Source: Cytophagales bacterium
GTDB lineage: Bacteria > Bacteroidota > Bacteroidia > Cytophagales > Thermoflexibacteraceae
DNA length: 64,000 nucleotides
Direction: 5' to 3'
NCBI GenBank assembly: GCA_013299115.1
Contig: JAAFKA010000017.1
Span: 49,654-113,653 of the forward strand
Below the pieces are notes generated by a model. It did not search any database. It saw only the letters and a program-made list of their open reading frames with translations, and was not told the origin of the DNA. The translations under genes were made by a program, and so were the position numbers. Below, one piece after another: positions 1 through 7,997 of this stretch. Positions within the stretch are counted from its first letter, which is position 1, and every line of letters starts with the position of its first letter.

Positions 1-3000
1 GAGTAATTCCACTGCCTTGTTGTCCTTGTGCTGTCCATTTGTCGTAAAGAGTCTGTCCAAGATTGACAATTAAATAGCCTGCGGGACTTTCAAAGAAAGA
101 AGCATTTTTAGAAATAGCTTCTGTCCATGTAAATTTGGTGATAAGAGGCAAACAATATAATTTGTCTGTATTGTTGCTGCTTTCTTCTTTGCCAGCCACT
201 TTTGTAAACCAAGAACTTGTTACGCAAGTAGTACGTGCAATAACGCCAGCCTGTAAAGTGCCATTACCACCTTTTTCTTTGGTAAGAATGGTAATGTTTT
301 GCCAAAATACGTTGTTGTTGCACACCACGTTGTTGCCTAAGTTTGTTGTTTCTTTTGGCAAACTTTGTGTTCTGCACACCCCATCAGCAGGTTGTTCTAT
401 ACGAGCCAACAAGCAGAAGTGATGATTTTGCACATATTCTCCCTCATAAAAACAATTTGCATAATCATTTGGGTTGGGGAAAGTCCAAGCAAAACGATAG
501 ACTCTGGTTTCGTTTACGCCTTGTGTAATATCGCCATTGGTTACTACATTGCCATTGTCATCGACAATCGTAGTCGTGATTTCGCCACCTACGGGCGTTG
601 TGCCGTTGTTGCACATTCCGTTAGTCCAGTTGTTTGGCCAGAACAAGCCTGTGGAGGCTGCTGCCCAATACAAACGCAATTTGCCTGCATCGGCTGCTGT
701 ACCTCTGTTGCGTACACGCACATACACATAGTTGGTGCCGCCTACTACTGGGGCTTGGTCTGTGTCGTCATTGAAGGCATTGGGGCTGGGATTCAACCAA
801 ATATCAGGACTTTCCCAAGGGTTTTCGGAAGTGCTGCACTCTGTACCGTCATCATTGGGGTCGTCTTGTCCCCATAAATCTCCACCGCAGATGGGCAAAG
901 AAGGAATAGTAACCGAACAAGAGTCGGCTGTGTAGTTGCAAGTATTTTGCAGACGGACTGCATATTGGTAGCTTACCCCTGCCGAAGTGGGGTTGGTGTC
1001 TATGATTTGGTAAGGCAAGCCTGTGATGGTGGCTGTGAAATTTTGCCCTGCGGGTTGTCTGTTCACAAAAACAGTCAAAGGATTGGCAGGTGATGGGGCA
1101 ATGCCTGTGAAGGTCAAAGGAATAATCACTTGTCCGTTTGTAAATTGTGCCGAATCGCAAACCAAATCTATGGTAGTTTCTGGAATAGTAACAGTTTGAT
1201 AATTGCTACTTACCACACTTGGATTTTGCGTGATAACTCGCACATAATACGTACCTGTGAGTCCCCAAAGTGGCAAGTTAATGGTGTTGCCTGTGGGTTG
1301 AGTCTGCAAATTGCGTTGAATAATTAAAGCAGGATTGGAGAAAGGTGTACCTCCGTTTTGTGGATAGAACTCTACCAAAAAAGTACCTTGACGACAAGTC
1401 ATAGCAAAATCCACTTGCAAATTGCAAGGCTGGGCAGTGGCAAGGGCTGCGGTAGTGCTAAGCGTTGGTGTGCAAGGGACATTGATTACATAAATACCCG
1501 AACCATAGCTCACATTACAAAGCTGATTATTCCAGTTACTAAACCATATATTGACGGCTACTATTTCATATCTTCCTGTTTGGGTAGGGCTGATGTTAAT
1601 AGGAAGGTTGTGCGTAGTACTAAAAGAAGTATTGCTTAACTGATAAAAAGTTTGGTTATAGGAATTGGCAAAACCATTTGCATCGTAGTAGCGAATGGTT
1701 ACTGTGAAGTCAAACGGCGTAGAAATAGGATTTACATCGTTTAATGAAACAATGGCTGGCACTGTAACTTGTGTAGTGCCTAAGGGTACTGTAGTGCTGC
1801 CACTTCCTACGCTTATATTAGCTGTACCTGTGCAAGCTTTTACATTAATTGTATAACTTCCCTCCATTTTTTTACACACATCACCCTGCCAAGTAAAGGT
1901 AGCTGCTTCATATACGTATCTTTCACCTGCCAAAGAAGCTGGTACATTGTCAGGGTAGGTAGGGCTAACAGAGCCAAAAATGAAACTTTGGGTAGGCAAA
2001 TTGACAGTACCTAAGTTTTGATTGCTTGCACTAAATTTTGTTCTTTTTAACCCAAAAGTTACCAAAGTTCCTATGGGAATGTTAGAAATCGTAATGGGTA
2101 TGTTGATATTCATAGCAGTATTGGCTAATATATCTCGTGAGCCTCCACCCACTATGAGTGTGCCTTCGCTGGCGGGCAAGCAACCTGTAATATTGACAGT
2201 GTATTGCCCCTGAATAGTTGGGCAATTAATACCTTGTCCTGTAAACAAATCAACTTCATAAACATATCTTTCGCCTGATGTGGTTGGCGGGTTAATGGTG
2301 TTGGTATAAGTAAAACTACCTGAACCAACATAATTTTGCGTAGGTAAAGTAACTGTGTTGATAGTTGTACCTGCTGCATTGAGTTGAAGTCTTCTAAACC
2401 TTACTGTAACCACAGTACTTGCTGCTACATTGGCAATGGTAAAAGGCACTGTAATGGTGGCACTGCTGTTGGCAATAATGTTTTGAGAACCAGTAGTAAC
2501 TTGCAATGAAGGACGAACAACAGCAACAGGGTTGTAGGCTATGGAAGGAATAACACAACCATTAGTTAGGATATTAGTCAGTTGGTTGCCTGCTGCATTT
2601 ATCAAAAAGCTGTTGAAAAAAGGTGCGCAACTTGGAAAGGGTGTAACGGGTATATCGTTAAAATCGGGGCAGCAAGAACCTGCAAGAACAGTAGATAAAG
2701 CAATAGTGCGAATAAAACCTGTTGGCGTACCCGAATTGCTACCACCATTTATTATAGAGTTATCTCCTGTAACAACAAGATTTCCATTCAAAATAGCTAT
2801 ACCACGAGGATTAAACCCTAAAATATTACAAACAGGTACAGTTTGCGTAAGAGTTGTAGCATTGAGAGTTAATAGCTGTCCTTGATTTGTATTGTTATTA
2901 CAAGTGATATAAACATTATTTGCATCAAAAGTTAGGCCCAATGGCGGGAGTCCATTTGCCACTGAACTGACATTAAAACTGCGAATGGCTGTGGCAGTAG

Positions 3001-3457
3001 TTACAGTTGTAAATCTGATACGGTGAATTGCACCAAGTGCAGCTTGGGTAGCAGTACCTCTCCGAAGCACAAAAGCCTCTTGTGGATTTGTATTAGGTAT
3101 AAAAGAAATATTATCTGCAATAATTGGATTACCTAAATTGTCTGTAATTACCAAATTACCTACATTTGTAAAGGCACTATTATAAACCCTTGTAGGATTG
3201 TTTCTTTGGCAGACATACAAAAAGCCGCCATTGTTAGACATACCTGTCGGCTGTAGCAAGCCATTGATAGCAGGCGACACAGGTTGCAAGTTGCTTGCCT
3301 GAATTATCCTCGAATTGCTAAGGATAGCAATATCAGTGTAAAGCAGAGTGCCATTAAAATTGGTCATCGCGCCAATACTTTGGGCTACTATCCATGTACT
3401 CTTTAAAAGCAAAAGAGAACATAAGGACAAAAAGTAAATAAAATTTTTAAATTTCAT
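1..3457 (-). CDS. Giant secreted/surface repeat protein, C-terminal part outside window
   Basis: An uninterrupted reading frame runs from ATG at 3457 through the left edge, so only the first 1152 residues are seen. Residues 1-26 form a signal peptide (basic start, leucine-rich core, ending near VAQS). Residues about 30-310 look like a beta-propeller of the NHL type (repeated phrases such as LGLTFDANNVYIT). Three repeats of about 115 residues follow, starting near 316, 432 and 546; the first two share the phrase GERYVYE. Further Ig-like segments come next. Near residue 855 begins a module with CGGDLWGQDDPNDDG and NYVYVRVRNRGTAADAG, a CARDB-like region common in secreted Bacteroidota proteins. 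An adhesin or cell-surface role, perhaps exported by the type IX system, is inferred; the sorting domain would lie beyond the window. Confidence 0.8.
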   Translation of the reverse strand, partial: MKFKNFIYFLSLCSLLLLKSTWIVAQSIGAMTNFNGTLLYTDIAILSNSRIIQASNLQPVSPAINGLLQPTGMSNNGGFLYVCQRNNPTRVYNSAFTNVGNLVITDNLGNPIIADNISFIPNTNPQEAFVLRRGTATQAALGAIHRIRFTTVTTATAIRSFNVSSVANGLPPLGLTFDANNVYITCNNNTNQGQLLTLNATTLTQTVPVCNILGFNPRGIAILNGNLVVTGDNSIINGGSNSGTPTGFIRTIALSTVLAGSCCPDFNDIPVTPFPSCAPFFNSFLINAAGNQLTNILTNGCVIPSIAYNPVAVVRPSLQVTTGSQNIIANSSATITVPFTIANVAASTVVTVRFRRLQLNAAGTTINTVTLPTQNYVGSGSFTYTNTINPPTTSGERYVYEVDLFTGQGINCPTIQGQYTVNITGCLPASEGTLIVGGGSRDILANTAMNINIPITISNIPIGTLVTFGLKRTKFSASNQNLGTVNLPTQSFIFGSVSPTYPDNVPASLAGERYVYEAATFTWQGDVCKKMEGSYTINVKACTGTANISVGSGSTTVPLGTTQVTVPAIVSLNDVNPISTPFDFTVTIRYYDANGFANSYNQTFYQLSNTSFSTTHNLPINISPTQTGRYEIVAVNIWFSNWNNQLCNVSYGSGIYVINVPCTPTLSTTAALATAQPCNLQVDFAMTCRQGTFLVEFYPQNGGTPFSNPALIIQRNLQTQPTGNTINLPLWGLTGTYYVRVITQNPSVVSSNYQTVTIPETTIDLVCDSAQFTNGQVIIPLTFTGIAPSPANPLTVFVNRQPAGQNFTATITGLPYQIIDTNPTSAGVSYQYAVRLQNTCNYTADSCSVTIPSLPICGGDLWGQDDPNDDGTECSTSENPWESPDIWLNPSPNAFNDDTDQAPVVGGTNYVYVRVRNRGTAADAGKLRLYWAAASTGLFWPNNWTNGMCNNGTTPVGGEITTTIVDDNGNVVTNGDITQGVNETRVYRFAWTFPNPNDYANCFYEGEYVQNHHFCLLARIEQPADGVCRTQSLPKETTNLGNNVVCNNNVFWQNITILTKEKGGNGTLQAGVIARTTCVTSSWFTKVAGKEESSNNTDKLYCLPLITKFTWTEAISKNASFFESPAGYLIVNLGQTLYDKWTAQGQQGSGIT

Positions 3458-3528
3458 TGTGTTATAAGATTTTAAAATGTTAAAATAATTTTTTATTTTG
3501 TAAATTTTTGCTTTTTTAATAAATTTAA

Positions 3529-3600
3529 AAATAAATTTCAAAATAAATTTCAAAATAAATTTCAAAATAAATTTCAAAATAAATTTCAAAATAAATTTCA
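3529..3600. repeat. Six perfect tandem copies of a 12-bp unit
   Basis: The unit AAATAAATTTCA is repeated six times without a mismatch. The array lies 72 bp upstream of the start of the giant secreted protein, so it sits in that gene's leader or promoter region. Read on the gene's strand, each unit contains TATTTTG, which is close to the Bacteroidota -7 element. Copy-number change here could alter expression. Confidence 0.9.
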
Positions 3601-3816
3601 AAAATTATTATGAAGCAATAGTTACAAGATAAATAGTTTAAGGGGTCTTAAACTTGCTGCAAAACTGATATTTTTATTTTATGAAAGCAAATAGTTTTGG
3701 CAAAAAAATTAAAAAAATGTAACATACGTTTTAGCGTGTGATTTTTCTCTATGTAATATATAACTAAGTATATTATTTTTTTGCACTTTACTTTGATAAT
3801 TCACTTGATGTAATCT

Positions 3817-3918
3817 GTTTAAGCACACTGATAACGCAGATGATGCGGATTTTTACAGATAAAAACTGACAAAATCTGTGTTTTATCTGTAAAATCTGCG
3901 TTATCTGCGTGCTTAAAC
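3817..3918. repeat. Imperfect palindromic repeat (MITE/REP-like)
   Basis: The outer arms GTTTAAGCAC and GTGCTTAAAC enclose further complementary blocks: GATAACGCAGA against TCTGCGTTATC, and TTTTACAGATAAAA against its complement. It can fold into a stem of about 45 bp. A related structure, with TTTTACGGAT and ATCTGTGTGC, lies at 62507-62589, so this is a dispersed element. Confidence 0.75.
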
Positions 3919-4052
3919 CTACTATTCGTTTATTTTTTACCAGACTTCGCACACCCCTCTATATCCTATACGTCAAAAATGGTCGAAACGCAACGGTAGG
4001 GTAAAAAAAAAATATTTTTTTTTATTCAAGCTGACTTTTCTTAGTTATTGCT

Positions 4053-4060
4053 TACCTTTG
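4053..4060 (+). promoter_or_regulatory. Putative -7 element TACCTTTG
   Basis: TACCTTTG fits the Bacteroidota -7 consensus TAnnTTTG exactly and lies 21 nt before the ATG of the SGNH pseudogene. No clear TTTG -33 box is seen at the usual distance. Confidence 0.45.
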
Positions 4061-4081
4061 CTCCTTTAAATCATCTTGTTT

Positions 4082-4588
4082 ATGTGGTTAAAAAAAATAA
4101 AATCTTTCTTAGGTGATGTCTTTATTATTGGCGTTATTGTGTTATTTTTACTCGAAACTTCACTACATATCCAACCCAACGGGCTTATTATCCTCTTACT
4201 CACCATTATAATAACAATTCTATTGTGAGCAAGTGTGCAGGAGGCTTTGCAACTGAATTTGGCTTTTGTAGAGGAAGCCCGCCGTTTTGCTCTTTTGCAT
4301 GGGGCAGCATTTGAAGTCGTACTGTTTCCACCCAAAGAATTTGTTTATGTCAATTTGCTGCCACCAACCGAACAGCCCAAAGTGTGCAGCGAAGGTATGA
4401 AACAAACTTACAAAGTCTTTGCCGACTCCTTAGCCCGCCGCCAGATTCCTTGCTACGACATGACCGAAGACCTACAAGCCTTAGCCGCACAGGGCAAAAA
4501 ACTGTATTTTTCTATCGATGGGCATTTTAACCACACAGGCAATTTGGAAGTGGCGAAACTCTGGGCAGCAAAGGAAAATAAAAAGTAG
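4082..4588 (+). pseudogene. Decayed SGNH/GDSL-hydrolase-like gene, middle deleted
   Basis: ATG at 4082 opens a frame with a transmembrane segment (DVFIIGVIVLFLLE) that reads into an in-frame TGA at 4226. The same frame then continues for 118 codons without interruption. Its end (YFSIDGHFNHTGN) carries the D-x-H-x-N block typical of the C-terminus of membrane-anchored SGNH hydrolases of the AlgX/DltD type. Intact relatives are normally 300-400 residues, and the GDS block and most of the middle are missing here. The simplest reading is an internal deletion plus a stop. A GTG at 4235 could in principle start a 117-residue fragment, but it would lack the active-site serine. Confidence 0.7.
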
Positions 4589-4644
4589 GTTTTCTAATGT
4601 AGCATACGCTTTAGCGTGTGCATGGTCAGGTACAAGAAGAATTT

Positions 4645-4676
4645 TTTGGATAGCAAGATTCAATTTTGTATCTTTG
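4645..4676 (+). promoter_or_regulatory. Bacteroidota-type promoter TTTG-N20-TATCTTTG
   Basis: TTTG at 4645-4648 and TATCTTTG at 4669-4676 are separated by 20 nt and lie 18 nt upstream of the nuclease-like gene's ATG. The same arrangement is kept in the second copy (7949-7980). Confidence 0.65.
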
Positions 4677-4694
4677 TCTAAAACAAAAAGTAAT

Positions 4695-5315
4695 ATGGAA
4701 AAGGTAATAAAAATTCCGTCATCTTACAGGTATTACAAATTAGAAAATTTGGCAGCTATTTGTGGTATAGAACAAGCAGATGCAGAGAAACTGCTCTTAC
4801 CTATACAAAATATTCCTGTATCCGACTTTTTGCAAACAACTATAGACCGTAACTTAAATATGCCTATGCTAAATGAAAAAGCAAAGTCAGAGTTATTGGT
4901 TATGCCAATTTTGATGGAAGTTTGGGCTTTAAATAGGAACTTTAAACCTATTTCGGGGGCAACTTTCAATGTAGAACCCAGTAAAGGACTGAAAGGCGTG
5001 GCAGATTTTCTTATTTCAAGCAACCCCAATGCAAGAGGAATAGAAACACCAGTAGTAGCTATATTTGAGGCAAAAGATGACAAATTAGACACTTGGTATG
5101 GGCAATGCGGGGCAGAGATGTATGCAGCAAGACTATTTAATGAAAGAAAAGGAAACAATATAAAAATTATTCATGGAGCAGTAACCAATGGTGTTGCTTG
5201 GCAATTCTTGAAATTAGAAAGACAAACTCTATTCATAGATACACAAAAATATGGTATTGCCAACCTGCCCCAACTTTTGGGGGCTATTCAAAAAGTGTAT
5301 GATTTTTATAAGTAA
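4695..5315 (+). CDS. Small PD-(D/E)XK nuclease-like protein, copy 1
   Basis: A 206-residue protein of an uncharacterised family. The start is placed at ATG 4695 because the paralog at 7998 begins with the same KIPSSYRYYKLE after three variable residues and because a promoter fits directly upstream. The core reads SELLVMPI, then GVADFLIS, then VAIFEAKDDKL. This matches the E...D...ExK order of the PD-(D/E)XK nuclease fold and is followed by a YGQCGAEMYAA helix. The divergent relative at 57194 keeps the same blocks (SEAK, GQTLAEMVA). It may be a solitary restriction-like or RNA/DNA-processing protein; no methylase or toxin partner is adjacent. Function is unproven. Confidence 0.75.
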   Translation: MEKVIKIPSSYRYYKLENLAAICGIEQADAEKLLLPIQNIPVSDFLQTTIDRNLNMPMLNEKAKSELLVMPILMEVWALNRNFKPISGATFNVEPSKGLKGVADFLISSNPNARGIETPVVAIFEAKDDKLDTWYGQCGAEMYAARLFNERKGNNIKIIHGAVTNGVAWQFLKLERQTLFIDTQKYGIANLPQLLGAIQKVYDFYK

Positions 5316-5392
5316 GCACTTTTTTGTTTTGTAGTTCTCTTATCTTTGCTTTGTATCTTTTATATTTCTATTATGCTCGGCAACTTAGAGAA

Positions 5393-5944
5393 CTATGCCA
5401 CCGCAAAATCGGTATATTGCCTATACTGTGGCGGCTGAAAACCCAACACAATATCTGTTTTCTCAATCCCTTTTGTGACCAGTTCGTCTGCTACAAAACT
5501 TTCTGTGTTATTTTGTAGTATCCAAACCTTGCCATCTTGAATACAAAAATGAAAAGCAACCGTATAAATATACTTATCCCGATGCCAACCTATGGTAAGT
5601 AATTGATAGTGTTTATGCTCTTTGTCTATTATAAGATGACTGCGTAAGTCTGCATAAGCATTTTTTTTGTTTTGAAAATAACTTTGCAGTACTTCGCAAA
5701 TTATCTGCTCGTATTTATTTATCTTTTCCATATGAAATTCAGAAACTGAAGATTGTCCCAAAAAAGATTTAATTTCTACTGCAATTTTTTCTAATCCTTT
5801 GGCAGCACCAATCACTCTTTCTGCACCTAAGTCAGCCCACAATTCTACTTCTCCCGTACTAAGTTCTAAGGGGTCATTGGTAATTTCCCAGTTGTCTTTT
5901 AGCAAAGCTGTTTTGACAGCTTCGTGAAAATGGTCTTTTGCCAT
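5393..5944 (-). CDS. In-frame XisH-XisI fusion (truncated XisH joined to full XisI)
   Basis: XisH and XisI are normally two separate, adjacent genes first described as fdxN-element excision controlling factors in filamentous cyanobacteria; XisH has a PD-(D/E)XK nuclease fold. Here residues 1-72 match the first half of XisH (MAKDHFHEAVKTALLKD, ADLGAERVIGAAKG, KIAVEIKSFLGQS). The next residue, the M of MEKINKYEQII, is the normal start of XisI. XisI then runs to its usual end (TDIVLGFQPPQYRQYTDFAVA minus the last few letters), giving 183 residues in total. The second half of XisH is absent. ATG 5944 is chosen because MAKDxFH is the XisH start; an upstream in-frame ATG at 6028 would add an unrelated hydrophobic leader. 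A deletion fused the genes without breaking the frame. Confidence 0.8.
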   Translation of the reverse strand: MAKDHFHEAVKTALLKDNWEITNDPLELSTGEVELWADLGAERVIGAAKGLEKIAVEIKSFLGQSSVSEFHMEKINKYEQIICEVLQSYFQNKKNAYADLRSHLIIDKEHKHYQLLTIGWHRDKYIYTVAFHFCIQDGKVWILQNNTESFVADELVTKGIEKTDIVLGFQPPQYRQYTDFAVA

Positions 5945-6658
5945 ATTTTTAATGCTTATAGTTGGGCAAAAATACAAAATTATCCGTAACAAGCCCTTTA
6001 GGGCCTGCCAAAGAAAAAAAAATCTCAATTGTACTTTTTATGGTTTTTATCGGGGCTGCCACCAGCAAAAATTAAGTTTAAGTGATAAAATCGGCTAAAA
6101 AAATATTTTTATCATTTTTTATATTTTTGTTTGTTTTATCAAAAATAAAGTTTTATCATTGTGGCAAATAACAAGAGTGAATAAAGCAAAAGGGATACTT
6201 CTCCTAAAAAAATTGACGAGTAAATGACTACGTTCTACTACGTCTCACAAAATTATGAACCCCTTTTGAGTGTTTGCGGTGATTATTAACGGATAATTGA
6301 CAAAAGAAACAATTAAGCTACTTTATGTCTGATACAATTTTGTAATTTGTAACCCGCAAACTCTTTTATTCACTGCGGATTGCCGCCCACTTGTATTTTT
6401 TATAGATTTAGCTTGCAATTCTTTTCGTTTTTTTGCACCCAAAACCCAGAAAAACGCAACGCAAGCCCTCCACCCCACGCCCAAAAATCACGTTTTAAGC
6501 CATATATTTGTTTTAAGTGCCGTTAGGCACGAAATATTTATAGTAAACAAATGCACCCCCTCTCTCCTCTTTTTTGTGCCGTTAGGCACTTTATATTGGT
6601 AGCAAATCCAAAATTACACCGCAAAGGTCGCTAAGATTACGCAGAGAAACGCAGAAAA
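5945..6658. other. Gene-poor AT-rich stretch
   Basis: There is no convincing coding frame. It contains several TTTTATCA motifs (6085-6165), the left member of the long inverted repeat (6516-6590), and near 6619-6655 a fragment of a repeat with CGCAAAGGTCGCTAAG and ACGCAGAGAAACGCAG that resembles common dispersed palindromes. Confidence 0.5.
6516..6590. repeat. Left member of a 75-bp inverted repeat pair
   Basis: The sequence opens with the palindrome GTGCCGTTAGGCAC, continues through GAAATATTTATAGTAAACAA and a pyrimidine tract CCCCCTCTCTCCTC, and ends with a second GTGCCGTTAGGCAC. Nearly the same sequence occurs inverted at 7457-7531. Confidence 0.85.
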
Positions 6659-6937
6659 TTATAATTCTTTTATTTTTTCAGCAAATTTTAAAAGTTCTTT
6701 ATATAAAGTGTCTTTTTTATTTTCGTTTCTTTTTTCCACTTCTTTAAAGCCTACCAATTCAATCTGTAAAATTTCGCATATTTTTACTAATTTATCTAAG
6801 GTAATTTCACTATTGCCACTTTCTAAGCTGCTATATTGAGCTTGCGACAAGCCAAGAAAAACCCCCATTTCACCTTGTGAAATTTTTTCTTTTTTTCTTT
6901 TCTCTCTAATGGCATCTAAAATATCTTGTTTGCTCAT
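6659..6937 (-). CDS. XRE-family helix-turn-helix regulator
   Basis: A 92-residue protein with an XRE/Cro helix-turn-helix at residues about 14-70 (ISQGEMGVFLGLSQAQYSSLE, then GNSEITLDKLVKICEIL). A short lysine-rich helical tail (NKKDTLYKELLKFAEKIKEL) may serve for dimerisation. ATG 6937 is preferred over an in-frame start at 6973 because the family begins near the DILDAIREKRK helix and because the longer start would place an 11-bp operator-like palindrome inside the gene. It is divergently oriented to the SSB-like gene, with 150 bp between them, so it probably controls itself and perhaps that gene. Confidence 0.8.
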   Translation of the reverse strand: MSKQDILDAIREKRKKEKISQGEMGVFLGLSQAQYSSLESGNSEITLDKLVKICEILQIELVGFKEVEKRNENKKDTLYKELLKFAEKIKEL

Positions 6938-6940
6938 ATC

Positions 6941-6966
6941 CTTTTGATAAAAAAGTTTATCAAAAG
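6941..6966. promoter_or_regulatory. Operator-like palindrome before the XRE gene
   Basis: The arms CTTTTGATAAA (6941-6951) and TTTATCAAAAG (6956-6966) are perfectly complementary around a 4-nt centre, directly upstream of the XRE regulator start. Similar TTTTATCA half-sites occur near 6085-6165 and 7010. Binding by the neighbouring regulator is an inference. Confidence 0.5.
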
Positions 6967-7087
6967 TAAACAAAAATAACTAAAAAATAAATAAACTGTA
7001 AAAATATTTATCATTTAGTTTGTTTTGTATTTATATTTTAAATAAAATTGCAATATATTTAAAATATAAATTTAATCAATTACCACT

Positions 7088-7345
7088 ATGCAACGTATCG
7101 CAATTATCGGACATCTCTCAAGCTGTGTAGAAGTCTGCAACCAAGAAAATAAGGCTTTCCTCCGCTTTCAGGTAGCTGTAAAAGATAGAGAGATTGACCT
7201 CTATACAGGCGAAGTAAAAGAAGAAACGCAACATTTTGAGGCGGTGTATTGGACTAATCAGACCAAAATAGCCAACCAACTCAAAGAAGGTAGCAAAAGA
7301 TGTAGCTTATGTATTGGGCGTGGCTGTGGCAACTGCCAACCGTAG
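7088..7345 (+). CDS. Truncated SSB-like OB-fold protein
   Basis: Residues 1-70 follow the N-terminal half of single-stranded DNA-binding proteins of mobile elements: MQRIAIIGHLSSCVEV, then FLRFQVAVKD, then HFEAVYWTNQTKIANQLKEGSK, the last block lying where other SSBs continue into KVYVEG. Here the frame diverges after KEGSK into cysteine-rich codons and stops at 85 residues, losing the last OB-fold strands and the acidic tail. It overlaps an unrelated open frame that carries a clear HTH sequence, so a deletion or frameshift junction at about 7290-7296 is likely. It may still make a short protein, but normal SSB function is doubtful. Confidence 0.6.
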   Translation: MQRIAIIGHLSSCVEVCNQENKAFLRFQVAVKDREIDLYTGEVKEETQHFEAVYWTNQTKIANQLKEGSKRCSLCIGRGCGNCQP

Positions 7346-7463
7346 AATAAAGGAAGTAAAACTTTATTTTGCAGTGGCTAAATACAAACGAATTACGTTA
7401 GGTCAGTTGTGCCAATTTTTCAAATTAGACTTAACGCAAATGCAAAAGAAGTTAAACTCCTAA
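7272..7463 (+). pseudogene. Excisionase/HTH-like remnant lacking a start
   Basis: In the frame beginning after a TAG at 7269, 63 codons stay open and read VAKDVAYVLGVAVATANRRI, then KYKRITLGQLCQFFKLD. This is a typical helix-turn-helix pattern of small mobile-element proteins. No ATG stands at its head, and it overlaps the tail of the SSB-like gene in another frame. It therefore looks like the 3' part of a second gene fused onto the SSB gene by a deletion. Its TAA lies just inside the right-hand inverted repeat. Confidence 0.55.
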
Positions 7464-7531
7464 CGGAGTTAAAAAAAAGGGAGGAGAGGGGGTGCCTTGT
7501 TTACTATAAATATTTCGTGCCTAACGGCACT
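7457..7531. repeat. Right member of the 75-bp inverted repeat pair
   Basis: This is the inverse of 6516-6590. It reads CTCCTAACGGAGTT, a purine tract with GGGAGGAGAGGGGGTGCC, TTGTTTACTATAAATATTTC and GTGCCTAACGGCAC. The inner palindrome has drifted (GGAG instead of GGCAC ends). Together the pair encloses the XRE, SSB-like and HTH-remnant genes. Confidence 0.85.
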
Positions 7532-7997
7532 AAAAAAAGAAAAGGCTTTTTTATTTAATTGTACTTTTCACAGGTTAAAATTTTATACGTTCTTTGAAAA
7601 CTTAAAAACGGCAAAAGTTTTTTTTACAAAATTAAGGAAAAAAATAGTAAAAGTTTATCAAAAGTCGGTATTTTACACTACTTTTGCTCAGCTTTTGGCT
7701 CTTTTTGGCTTGTTACAGATAACGAGGTAAACTCTAAAATGTGCCAAATTATAGCCCTAATGGGCGAAACGGACTAAAGTCCGTTATACAATTTTACGTT
7801 AAAAAACCATGATAAGATAATTTTATACTGAAAATTCATTGATTTTATTGGAGGTGGCGAAACTTTGGGCAGCAAGGGAAAATAAAAAGTAGCTTATCAA
7901 ATATAGCATACGCCTTAGCGTGTGCATAGCCAAGTGGTGGCAAAAATTTTTGGATAGCAAGATTCAATTTTGTATATTTGTGTAAAACAAAAACCAA
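7464..7997. other. Intergenic stretch before second nuclease copy
   Basis: There is no credible gene. It contains most of the right inverted repeat (to 7531), a CGGACTAAAGTCCG palindrome near 7770-7790 of the same kind as one near 20845, and from 7848 the start of direct repeat copy 2 with the tail of a hydrolase gene and a TAGCATACGCCTTAGCGTGTGC-like palindrome. Confidence 0.5.
7949..7980 (+). promoter_or_regulatory. Bacteroidota-type promoter TTTG-N20-TATATTTG
   Basis: TTTG at 7949-7952 and TATATTTG at 7973-7980 are 20 nt apart, 17 nt before the ATG. The promoter of copy 1 has the same geometry, so both copies appear able to be transcribed. Confidence 0.65.

Larger units (their letters stand above)
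3458..4081. other. Intergenic region with two repeat structures
   Basis: This stretch between divergent genes has no plausible coding frame. It holds the 12-bp tandem repeat (3529-3600), one half-site of the GTAGCATACGCTTTAGCG repeat family (about 3720-3740), the long palindrome at 3817-3918, and a TACCTTTG promoter element next to the downstream pseudogene. Confidence 0.6.
4544..5315. repeat. Direct repeat copy 1 (about 770 bp)
   Basis: This segment starts in the tail of the SGNH pseudogene (TTGGAAGTGGCGAAACT) and runs to the stop codon of the following nuclease-like gene. It recurs in the same orientation at 7848-8618, covering the hydrolase tail, the GTAGCATACG palindrome, the promoter and the whole gene. 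Similarity ends at the stop codon. Confidence 0.9.

Noticed and set aside
135..2885. Several plus-strand open frames of 60-170 codons
   Set aside because: They lie opposite one continuous minus-strand frame of 1152 codons with a signal peptide and repeat domains; the plus-strand products have no recognisable features.
3529..3600. Tandem array considered as a CRISPR
   Set aside because: The units are 12 bp and contiguous, with no spacers and no cas genes.
4235..4588. A 117-residue gene starting at GTG 4235
   Set aside because: The frame is continuous with the upstream frame apart from one TGA, and it lacks the SGNH active-site half; a decayed gene explains it better.
7497..7730. 77-codon plus-strand frame
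   Set aside because: It starts inside the inverted repeat, is rich in Phe/Lys/Leu as expected from AT-rich DNA, and shows no domain.
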